Assembly (NCBI RefSeq): GCF_021130785.1
Contig: NC_060211.1
Span: forward strand, 124,879,001 to 124,943,000
DNA length: 64,000 nt
DNA from: Homalodisca vitripennis
Taxonomy: Eukaryota; Arthropoda; Insecta; Hemiptera; Cicadellidae
Direction of reading: 5' to 3'
Made by a program: the position numbers and the translations under genes. Below, piece after piece: positions 11,135-20,531 of the stretch; the first letter of the stretch is position 1, and the number at the start of each line of letters is the position of its first letter. The notes under the pieces were generated by a model. That model did no database searches and was not told the DNA's origin. It saw only the letters and a list, made by a program, of their open reading frames with translations.

Positions 11135-12376
11135 TCACACGTATATATAGCATAAATTTATACCAAAGGATAACTAAAGTTTGGGCATCTTCTTAAAGCG
11201 ATATCTGTATTTTATCTCACTGCATGAGTTTTTGTGTACCACGGCAAAGAGATTCGTAAAATAGAAGCAATGTTGTTAGTGATGACTTAACATTAACCAT
11301 ACCAGACACTTCAGTATTACAATGGTCTAAGCTTACCTGGTGATGTATCACAGACTAAATAATACAATCACAAATTGTTATAAACCACACTAATCGTATG
11401 ATAACTAGACTGACTTTTTATTATGTATTATGCTTCCTATCTTATATAATATAGAGAAATTCACTATCAGAATGTCACTCAAACTAATTTGGCTTATTGC
11501 AAATCTCATTCCACAAATAATTACAACACTTTTATATAAACAGTACGTAATAGATAAAATATTACTGAATGAAGTGAATCCTTAAATGCTAAAAAAACAA
11601 TTAATTAATAATTACAAGAGTGATATTATTCCGCCCAAATTCATACTGTGTTTTTATAAATACTATTTCACATTTGAATTAACACATAATACCTCTTTAA
11701 ACAATTCAAGAGTAAATAAATATAAATAATTTAATTGCATTTACATAATCAACTGCTATTCGTTTTAGCTTACATATCTAGCCAGCTTTAATAATTTAAT
11801 CAAAGTAGTAATTAATTGCCCTATTAACAATTTTCTTTCTATTATACATACGTCAGTAAAGAGCGGACTTGCATTTTCCTTTTCCAAAGAATTTAATTTC
11901 ATATTAAATTAAAGAGTAACTAACAACAGTTGAGAAATAATTTTACAAAAGTCACTTGTAACCTTTACGTTTCTTCACACAGTTCTTCACAACTTTCTGT
12001 ATTGACTTTAAGAACTCAATTAGTTTCTTACAAAGCTGTCATGTTTGTTTCCATTACTTTTAAAAAACTGAGAATATTATGTAAATATTGATCTTATAGG
12101 CAGACTTCATTATGACATTCCTTATGTTCACTAATATACATGTAAGAGGTTTAAATAACACAATTTTGGCGACAGCTTTTATAATGTTGTCAATGCGATT
12201 TTAAACCAAAGTTTTAACAGAATTCGGTGAAAAGAGTAAATTTTATAGTTTTCTGTTTTCTATTTAAATTTGATTATTGCTATTTATTAATTAAATGAAC
12301 TGTTTCAATAATTAACTGAGAAAATATTGTTATGCACAATTTAAACCTTTCTATGCAAAAAAAGTCTAGTTTTCAG
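11135..12376. other. AT-rich DNA, no gene seen
   Basis: No long open frame, repeat family or splice-bounded exon was recognised. Confidence 0.5.
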
Positions 12377-12608
12377 TTCTAGTTACGTTTGGGAAATATA
12401 CTAGAAATAAGCATAGGAACGCTCTTGTATCTTAAAGTAAATACTACAGAAACTAAAAGTGCAATTCTATCATAGATTTCAGATCATGTGAAAACCGAAG
12501 GAGATGAAGGAGCATGTAAAGTGAGCCGATCTAGGAAATGGAAATCCACTAGTTTTTATAATAAATCCAGTACACATCTTAGAGCTCAATTAGGAAAATT
12601 CCACGTAT
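12377..12608 (+). repeat. Direct repeat D, left copy
   Basis: Starts TTCTAGTTACGTTTGGGAAA and matches 13413-13648 at high identity, including GATCATGTGAAAACCGAAGG and GTGAGCCGATCTAGGAAATG. The two copies bracket the second 97-bp array at a spacing of 1,036 bp. They lack TG...CA ends, so I do not call them LTRs. Confidence 0.85.
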
Positions 12609-13190
12609 TGAGTACGTAAATGTACTCTCCGAGATCTGTATATGGTGATCGATGTTGGTGTTCGATATACAGGTATGATTGATAGGGAGGCTGATAGCCA
12701 ACTGATGTAATGTCAAATGTACTTTCCAGGATCCGTATATAGTGATCAATGTTGGTGTTCGATATACAGGTATGATTGATAGGGAGGCTGATAGCCAACT
12801 GATGTAATGTCAAATGTACTTTCCAAGATCCGTATATAGTGATCAATGTTGGTGTCAGATGTACAGGTATGATTGATAGGGAGGCTGATAGCCAACCGAT
12901 GTAATGTCAAATGTACTTTCCAAGATCCGTATATGGTGATCAATGTTGGTGTCAGATGTACAGGTATGATTGATAGGGAGGCTGATAGCCAACTGATGTA
13001 ATGTCAAATGTACTTTCCAAGATCCGTATATAGTGATCAATGTTGGTGTCAGATGTACAGGTATGATTGATAGGGAGGCTGATAGCCAACCGATGTAATG
13101 TCAAATGTACTTTCCAAGATCCGTATATGGTGATCAATGTTGGTGTCAGATGTACAGGTATGATTGATAGGGAGGCTGATAGGCAACCGA
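12609..13190 (+). repeat. 97-bp minisatellite array 2
   Basis: Six copies of the same family as array 1, again with a 97-bp period (GATCC landmarks at 12730 and 12827). Array-specific variants are CGTATAT(A/G)GTGATC, GATTGATAGGGAGGCTGATA and CTTTCCA(A/G)GATCC. Variants are shared within this array more than with array 1, which points to local homogenisation after separation. Confidence 0.95.
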
Positions 13191-13409
13191 TGTAATATTG
13201 TTTCACTATAACCAGCTCTTAAGTCATCTTAGATTTTAGATCTTATTCAGAGTTCCCTGAGGTTTATAAAACTAACTACACTCACCTAAAAAAAGCCTCC
13301 CGTATAAGACTAATTCTAATTTTTCTTGTAAAGTCTTAGATTGTAGAAAATATCTAATAAAATATATTGGGCTTCGTAGAAAAATTACAGCTTCTCTGGC
13401 TTTATAAAT
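13186..13409 (+). repeat. Tail flanking the 97-bp array, copy 2
   Basis: Near-identical to 5395-5620 and ends at the same GGCTTTATAAA point, where direct repeat D begins here and unrelated sequence begins in copy 1. Confidence 0.85.
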
Positions 13410-13412
13410 TAC

Positions 13413-13648
13413 TTCTAGTTACGTTTGGGAAATGTACTAGAAATAAGCATAGTATTAAGATACTCTTGTAGCTTAAAGTAAATACTGCAGAAGTTAAAAG
13501 TGGAATTCTACCATAGATTCGGATCATGTGAAAACCGAAGGAGATGAAGGAGAATGTAAAGTGAGCCGATCTAGGAAATGAAAATCCACTAGTTTGTATA
13601 ATAAATCAAGTACACATCTTAGACGTAAATTAGGCCAATCTACGCATT
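13413..13648 (+). repeat. Direct repeat D, right copy
   Basis: Second copy of the repeat at 12377-12608. It differs by substitutions and small indels, for example after AATAAGCATAG. Confidence 0.85.
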
Positions 13649-13906
13649 GAGGCCTATTATAGTACTTAAAACAAACACCAAATGTAGAGAAATTCTCTCA
13701 ATAACTGGGAACTTTATAAAAATTTGTTTACACTTCTTAGTTACACTTTTATTCAACACTTCTCCTTTTACAGCTTCTAGTATCTATATAGAAACGTAAT
13801 ATTTGTATTTCATTCTCATTATTCATTAATCTAGTGTCATCTAGTGTAGCACATAGTTGGAAAGCAATTTATATTTTAAGCGGAGAGGAGTTTGATGGAA
13901 GGAATG

Positions 13907-14105
13907 TTCGATGACTTCATTCACTCATAAAGTGCTTTCCAGACAAGAGGATCTTAAGATGTCTGAGAGAACGATCCACCACAAAGCTTCAGAGCGAAGA
14001 TTGCCAACTTCTTGGATTGGCTTGAAGCCTCGTGCCAACTTAAATTATAAATGGTAGTTTACGTCACTGCCCTGACAAATAGTGGCCACCATTCGAGGCA
14101 TTAAT
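13907..14105 (+). repeat. Duplicated block A, copy 2
   Basis: Counterpart of 1489-1690. Substitutions and small indels shift the reading frame relative to copy 1, consistent with non-coding DNA or a dead coding relic. Confidence 0.65.
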
Positions 14106-14109
14106 GCAA

Positions 14110-14890
14110 TTTACATTTCGTGAAATTGTTATCCTTATATTTTAAAAGTTTATTGTGTCAATGTGGTCTGAATGTATAATCTCATATACTAACTTGTAAA
14201 TAAGAGATGATATGGCAAAATCAGCTATTTGTGTTCCCATGGACTTCCTAATGGGCTTCGATCAGATAAAACAAAACCTAATTAATGCTATGTTAATCAT
14301 TGTTTTTTATCCTTTTAATGAATTTTTATACGATTTATGTCCTAAGTTCTCAAAATAATTACTGAATGAATGTTTTATCTGCCTTGCAATGACAATGTAA
14401 TTGTAAATGTGAGGGTTTTATAAAAAATGCAAACTTAAATTGACCAATAAATTTATTAGAGGAACATTAGAGACCTCTAGTTTGCACAATTGTCCTTCTT
14501 TTTATAATACCTTTCACATTAGGTGTCACTTGCTCGGGGTTCTATTTAAACATTTTGACTTACTCCCAAAATACCCCATTTGGTGGGAAGAGTCAAACAT
14601 TTTCTTATGTCGAAAATCTCCTCAGTTGGTCATATAAAGATCCCCCAAGGTAAATCATTCCATCTTTATTCATAAGAAAGTTAATGGGGTGGGAAGAGGG
14701 AGGTGGGAATTTAAGACATCTGGTATAGAGTCATGTGATGCTGGTCCAGTTGTTAGATAATCTTTAAAAAAAAGAAAAGCTTAGTATCTTATGAGAATCG
14801 CTATATTAGTTTCGTTTAGTAGGCCTAATTTCTGAATCAATCCTTACATATTTTAGAACATATTTAAGAAGTATTCTAAGAATTTGCAAT
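14110..14890. other. AT-rich DNA, no gene seen
   Basis: Separates blocks A and B of the second set. A 65-codon open frame at 14440-14637 has no recognisable features. Confidence 0.5.
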
Positions 14891-14894
14891 ATTA

Positions 14895-15735
14895 ACCACA
14901 ACAACACAGGTCATAAGTGCCATTCTGAGTAGCCGCTTTGCTAACTGTAATACAGGGTGTCCAAAAAGTCCCGGGTCGGTTAAATATTTTTCAAAATATT
15001 TTAAATAGAGCTACAAAACCTTACACAAACTTACTGGACATAAAAATCTATTTTATCACATATTCAGTGATCTGCTACTTCCTCAGGGGGCGGCCCGCTA
15101 GGAGTCAGAAGAAAATCTTAAATGTAAGCATAGGTTTATATGCATATCAAATAAAAGGTCTTTATTAGTAGAGTGCAGGGCCGTAAACCTGATCTCATAC
15201 GGATAACCGAGTCAAAAATGACAGCCGTTCAAAGTTGTGTATTTTTTTACATTAACCTAAGTTGCAAACTCTAGACATCTTTGATCGGCTGTAATTTTTG
15301 ACTGGGTTATCCGTTTGAGATCAGGTTTACGGCCCTGCACTCTACTAATAAAGACATTTTATTTGATATGCATATCAACCTATGCTTACATTTAAGATTT
15401 TCTTCTGACTCCTAGCGGGCCGCCCCCCTGTGGAAGTAGCGGATCACTGAATATATGATAAAATAGATTTTTATGTCCAGTAACTTTGTGTAAGGTTTTG
15501 TAGCTCTATTTTAAATATTTTGAAAAATATTTAACCAACCTGGGACTTTTTGGACACCCTGTATAACAATGTCGGTGTTAGTGGGTTTAACATTTGCCTG
15601 GAGGCACTGCAAAGCGAGTAATCAAAGCAATCAGTTATGGGGTATTATTCTATAATTCGCTCAGATCTCCAGATACAAGTTTAAGAGCTTGATTTAATTT
15701 TCACCTTGATAAAGGTGAATTAACTAGTCAGCAAT
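14895..15735 (+). repeat. Duplicated block B, copy 2, interrupted by a foldback element
   Basis: The left part (14895-14952) and right part (15562-15735) align with 2665-2925. The interruption is the 609-bp element described separately. Confidence 0.65.
14953..15561. mobile_element. Foldback element with about 280-bp terminal inverted repeats, TA target duplication
   Basis: The ends are CAGGGTGTCCAAAAAGTCCC and its near-complement GGGACTTTTTGGACACCCTG, each flanked by TA. The arms (about 14953-15234 and 15280-15561) are complementary over almost their whole length, leaving only some tens of bases between. No transposase frame is present, so it is non-autonomous. TA duplication and the CAGGGTGTCC terminus fit the Tc1/mariner superfamily, but assignment is from ends only. 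The related empty site at about 2741 supports the borders exactly. Confidence 0.9.
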
Positions 15736-15739
15736 CAAT

Positions 15740-16125
15740 CGCTGAATCTGTAATTTAATCGTATCTACAGTACCAGAATTTAATACCTCAATCAGAAAAT
15801 TGATTGAATGGGATGGGAACAGAGCGCTCTATCTCACATGGCATACTTCTTTGGTCCATTATTCATCGGTATTATTAACGAACAATTAATATTCAACTCA
15901 AATAATTTCTTTTTCTGTAGAGGTATACATGTTTAGAACATATACATCTCACACGTCATATATTAGAATCCTAATTAAATAGAAACTAAGGAACTCACAA
16001 TAAATCGTTTTACTTACAGACTAAGAGCTACAATCGTTAAAATTAATGCGCTATATAAATTAATTTTTAAATAAATATTTTTTCAGAGCACATAAAAAAT
16101 TTTTTGGCTTTCTTTTTGTTTGGAA
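15740..16125. other. AT-rich DNA, no gene seen
   Basis: No supported feature. It follows block B copy 2 and precedes a LINE fragment. Confidence 0.5.
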
Positions 16126-16129
16126 GTTT

Positions 16130-16470
16130 GTTGAAGTAAAGGGTCCCAGCATGAGGTAATTCCCTCACTGATAGTGCAAGATAGTGTGCTGGGGTGCGGA
16201 GGTAAACTCTGGATTACGTTATACACGATGAAGAGCAGAGGCCCCTAGTACACTGCCCTGGGGCACAATAAACTTGGACTCTACAGAGTCTGAGCGAATT
16301 CCTCATGATTCAACAAACTGATGAATAAAAAGGATTGGGGGAAGTTTTTACTTAACAAGAGTTTCAAACTCTATATTACAGTAATATACTGTTGATCTTC
16401 TTGGGCTGCGTGGATCAACATTCTGTGATGGAAAAGTCTTGAAATAAATTATTAATGCGAACGCTCCAGG
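16130..16470 (-). pseudogene. LINE reverse transcriptase fragment (palm region)
   Basis: Read on the minus strand, the segment around 16290-16190 gives VPQGSVLG followed, after a frame change, by PLLFIVYN. This is the conserved GVPQGSVLGPLLF-type motif of non-LTR reverse transcriptases. Flanking residues such as VESKF upstream and a short open run downstream are interrupted by stops and frameshifts. Only a fragment of the palm remains; no YADD box or endonuclease is visible nearby. It is on the same strand as the fragment at 18870-20050 but cannot be part of one collinear copy, because the more C-terminal region lies on the wrong side. Confidence 0.65.
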
Positions 16471-16811
16471 ATGGGTAGGTTGTAAATTATTTTAGAAATA
16501 AACTTGAGCATGGCCAATAAGATAGATCGTTTCATGCACTTTAAAATGAGATATCAAGTACTAAAATTGGTTACATAGTTATATGTTATAAAATGAAAAA
16601 TCCCATGCTTTTTCCAAAATAACTCAAAAGGTTCACAAAGTATGTATTGTTTTATTTGAACAATGGTAAACTTTATTCTAGGACCAACTAAACCCCAAAA
16701 ATTATATATCAATTATGTTTTTAATATAATCACTAGTTTTAGTAGGGAATCTCCTTAAGACAGGATAGGTAAATAACCAAAATCACCTAACGTGTAAATG
16801 TTTATATAAAA

Positions 16812-16955
16812 CAGAGGCCGAATCCATTGTAATGTGATGAGGAAGTTTTCAGTCCAGTGGTATATTGTGATCGATGTCGGTATCAGTTGTATGGATGATT
16901 GATAGGCTAATAGAGGGCTGATGTAATATCACATCTACTCCCCAAGTTCCGTGGT
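16812..16955 (+). repeat. Single degenerate unit of the 97-bp family with left flank
   Basis: Aligns with 3766-3910, including the left flank GAATCCATTGTAATGTGAT, then TGATCGATG, GATGATTGATAGG and TGATGTAAT. Only one unit is present, so either the array never expanded here or it collapsed. Confidence 0.7.
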
Positions 16956-18079
16956 ACATTCAGGGTGTTATCCAGCATTCTTCATGACTTCATGACGCTT
17001 TGAAACTGCATTCACACGACAAATCATGGTTAATCATATTCCTTCAATTACATTACTATAGCACTAGGAAAGAAGTTGAATTTAATAAGGCATTATAATG
17101 AGAAAGATCCTTCTTCGCATTTTATGAGGTTAACTATTAATCATTTTACGATGACTGTATATCATGTGATTTCTTCGTTTGTTATAGTGAAATTCTAAAA
17201 ACTTTACTTATTCTATCCTACAGACTTGAAAGGAGGTCAGCCTCTTGTTAAAAATAGTGCCATCTACTTTTGTTACCTGATGTTTTCCTTAATATTATCC
17301 ACAAACTGAAATATATAGATATTAGAAATTTGAATTGACATATTGACAGTTAACGTATATGAACTACACGTCAACGCAATTTATATCAAAATATAAATAC
17401 TGATTTTTATTGTTTATATCTAACCATGTCTGGAGCTAAGTATCACGTCTAAGTGTACTCAGTTGAGAAAAGAAATATAAACACGCATAACTACAATTTA
17501 TTATTAATTCCAAATAATATTACATTGATATATGTGTTTCCAAATACAGAATTTTTAGTCAGACCGGTAACTGTAGTACTCTTATGTGCAAATTTCTTCG
17601 ATAAAGTTCAAACGATACCAAATTACGTGTGATGCGGATCCCTTTGTGTAAACTAGACTACAGACAGAGGCACGTGGCTTTCACTGTTACATAAGGGCGA
17701 TCGTTTTATAAGATTTATTTGTTCGTTGGTCGTTTTATAAGATTAGTCCTTTGCTCGTTTGATAAAATTAGTTCTTTAGAGTATTGAGGTGCTATGAATA
17801 AAAATCGTTGGCAATGTCTATCGTCTCTGACGGCATATGTGGGATACCAACAATGATGAAGACAATTTCATCTCTATTTTATCAGCTGAACCTTTATTCT
17901 AATGTACTTGTAATATATGGTATTATTTATGTAGTGTAAGCTCCATTTTGAAATGTTGGCATTCTAGAAGGTAACTGCAGAATAAGAGTTTTTAGAATAT
18001 CTTGGGTATTAAGCGTGTGGTAGCGAAATTTGTTCCAAAATAGTCAAATTTCTAACGAAATTAGTAGCAAATATAAATT
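16956..18079. other. AT-rich DNA with a short dispersed repeat at 17620-17700
   Basis: 17620-17700 resembles 21675-21765: both contain ACAGACAGAGGCA, followed by TGGCTT. At 17697-17780 a unit of about 28 bp (TCGTTTTATAAGATTAG) is repeated about three times imperfectly. No gene is supported. Confidence 0.5.
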
Positions 18080-18680
18080 GCTAAGGAGTCACTTAATCAA
18101 GTCAACAACGATCCAGAATTATTGAAACGTGTTATAACAGGTGACGAAACATGAGTTTACGGATATGAAGTTGAATCTAAGGCTCAATCAACCCAGTGGG
18201 GGCATTCTGGATCGCCAAGACCGATAAAGGGTCGATAAGTGCAGTCACACTTGATGGTTATGTGTTCTTCGATTTTAATAGATCATGAATTCTAAATTAA
18301 TTTTAATAGATCGAGCATCAAGAGTTCTAGCTACAAGTCTAAGTGGTCAATACTTGGAAAAACTACCTGCATTAAACTACAAAAAATGCATGAATTTTTC
18401 ATTTTGACAATGCATCTTCTCAAACTATGTTGATTGTTCGTGGATTTCTTGTCAAAATTAGTACTTTAACGATATCCCAGCCCTATATTCTCCAGACATG
18501 GCTGTGTGTTACTTTTGAAGTTCATTGCTGAAAGATTTAACGACTATTCCAAAGATCGAGTTTCAGAAGTATTTCGAGGATTAAAATAAAGCGCCGCGCT
18601 GACACAAGTGCATAATTATCTAAGGGGGACATATTTTGAAGGTTACAACATTTTTAGACGATTAAATCAAACTTTTTAAA
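18080..18680 (+). pseudogene. mariner-family transposase relic
   Basis: Translated pieces, in order, match a mariner DD34D transposase. They are DPELLKRVITGDET (first catalytic Asp at 18143-18145), then VYGYEVESKAQSTQW and GHSGSPRPIKGR, then HFDNA (second Asp, 18400-18414), then YSPDMAVCYF (third Asp, 18486-18515) and finally YFEG near 18630. The Trp codon after GDET is a TGA stop, another stop follows KGR, and frame changes separate the second and third Asp regions. The N-terminal DNA-binding half is missing or unrecognisable and I found no matching terminal inverted repeats. Inactive. Such transposases cut and paste DNA at TA sites. Confidence 0.85.
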
Positions 18681-18869
18681 TATTAAAATTCCCGATAGTT
18701 TTTGAACATATCTTGCAACAGTTTACAATGTCACAAAATCCATAGTAACCATACATTGTACCATTGTACATTGTCACCACGTCAGAAACACATTCAGGCA
18801 TGCAATTCACCCATTCGCCAATTTTCCACGTACATCGCTGAAGTCAATTTCCTGATTGAGCGAGAAATG

Positions 18870-20050
18870 CCAAAAACTCTGTAACATTATTAAAAGCTTG
18901 CGACGCTAAAAATTATTTCAGACGTGTTTTGAGCACCTTGGGTTGTTAACGGCATTCTTTATCCAATAAGGCAGCTTGTTGATGAAGTGAACACCTGCTT
19001 GTGAAGGCAGATGTTCGTAAACTACCATTCTGTGTCTACCAGTTCGGTAGTTCCCCTACCTCTGGTCTTATACGAATGAATGTCTTGGCCAGTTAGTAGT
19101 CATGGCACATTTAGACATACAGAATAGAACAGAGTTGTTTCGAAAATGTAGAGACTTGGTAGAGTCAACAGCTGCAACTTTTTGATGGTTTCTCTACAAG
19201 ACTCTCTGATATTCAAACGAGCAATTACGAATAATCGCTCGCTTTTGCAACTTGAACACTTTCATCAACTAGTTGCTTGCACTCGCACCTCACAATATCA
19301 CTCCGTAGGTAAACCCCATAAATCAAGCCATAATACGCCCTCATCAAAACCTGAGTCGGGCAATACATGGCTGATGATCTCAAAACATAAATACCTGAGG
19401 ATAATTTGGTGCAAACATGATCAATGTGATCATTCCATGTCAACCCTCGATCTAGTTGTATTCCAAGGCATTTATTGCTGTAGACGTCTTCCATCATTGA
19501 ATCTACCAACATGACGGCAGGGCTACATTCTGTGTCTATGAACAGAGTAAAGTTCATGACATTGAATTTTGAAGTGTTTGTTTTGAGATTGAGGCTGTTG
19601 AAATGTTGAACGAAATTGTTGATTCAACAGCTGCAACTTTTTGGTGGTTTCTCTACAAGACTCTCTGATATTCAAACGAGCAATTACGAATAATCGCTCG
19701 CTTTTGCAACTTGAACACTTTCATCAACTCGTTGTTTGCACTCGCACCTCACAATACCACTCCGTAGGTAAACCCCATAAATCAAGCCAAAATACGCCCT
19801 CATCAAAACCTGAGTCGGGCAATACATTGAGGTTGAGGCTGTTGAAATGTTGAACGAAATTGTTGATTCCAACAACAGTTCGTTCTTCCAAAAGAGATTT
19901 TGGTTTTCCAGTGAAACGAAATACAGGATTGTTAATAGAGATCATAATTAATATGCTGAACCAGAGATAACAATCAACTTGCATTGAATGAGTTCTATAG
20001 CTAACCCAAAGAAAAGAAACTAAACAACAGTAACATGGCAATAGTTATAT
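18870..20050 (-). pseudogene. LINE reverse transcriptase C-terminal relic with internal tandem duplication
   Basis: On the minus strand, 19557-19225 encodes a recognisable post-palm (thumb) region: LGIQLDRGLTWNDHIDHVC, KLSSGIYVLR and YCPTQVLMRAYYGLIYG. Further downstream, near 19000-18930, GVHFINKLP is the end region of such polyproteins, preceded by RHRMVVYEHLPSQA. 19165-19370 and 19624-19830 are near-identical (offset 459 bp), and the second copy lacks about 215 bp that lie between GGGCAATACAT and GAGGCTGTTGAAATGTTG in the first. Stops and frameshifts are present. Clade uncertain (Jockey/CR1-like group). The mariner relic abuts it on the opposite strand. Confidence 0.75.
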
Positions 20051-20487
20051 TGAATTATTACAATAAATAGTTTTAATTCGAAATATATAACAAGAGCATC
20101 ATAGTGCAACAATAGTATGAATTCGAGGGTACTGGCTACAGCGTATTAAGGGAAGGGAAAGATTGAGCTATGATCAAGTTGATTACGTTTTCATCTTCAT
20201 TGCAATATATTGGCTGAATAATATATGCTAGCATTTAGGCATCGGCAAGAAAAGTGGGAATTTAAGAGTGGCTTATGAAACTCACGGAAATTTTGCACAA
20301 TAATATTTCAGATCACAGTGTAAATATGTTTTTCACACTCAACAGCAGTAGTATATCAATAACACACCATCAAATATCTCACATCATACTAAAGTGTAAA
20401 GGACGTGTTTATTCAGTCCTGTCAAAGCAAGACTAGAAACGCTAGCAAGACGATAAACAGTTATGTCACAGCTGTTTACATGAGAGA

Positions 20488-20531
<44 letters not shown>

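Noticed and set aside
12586..13206. Minus-strand open frames over the second 97-bp array
   Set aside because: Same repeat-derived artefact as in the first array.
12377..13648. LTR retrotransposon with D as LTRs
   Set aside because: No TG...CA ends, no primer-binding site or polypurine tract, and no gag or pol; the interior is only the minisatellite and its tail.
19225..19557. Plus-strand 110-codon frames at 19182 and 19641
   Set aside because: Shadows of the minus-strand LINE reverse transcriptase relic.
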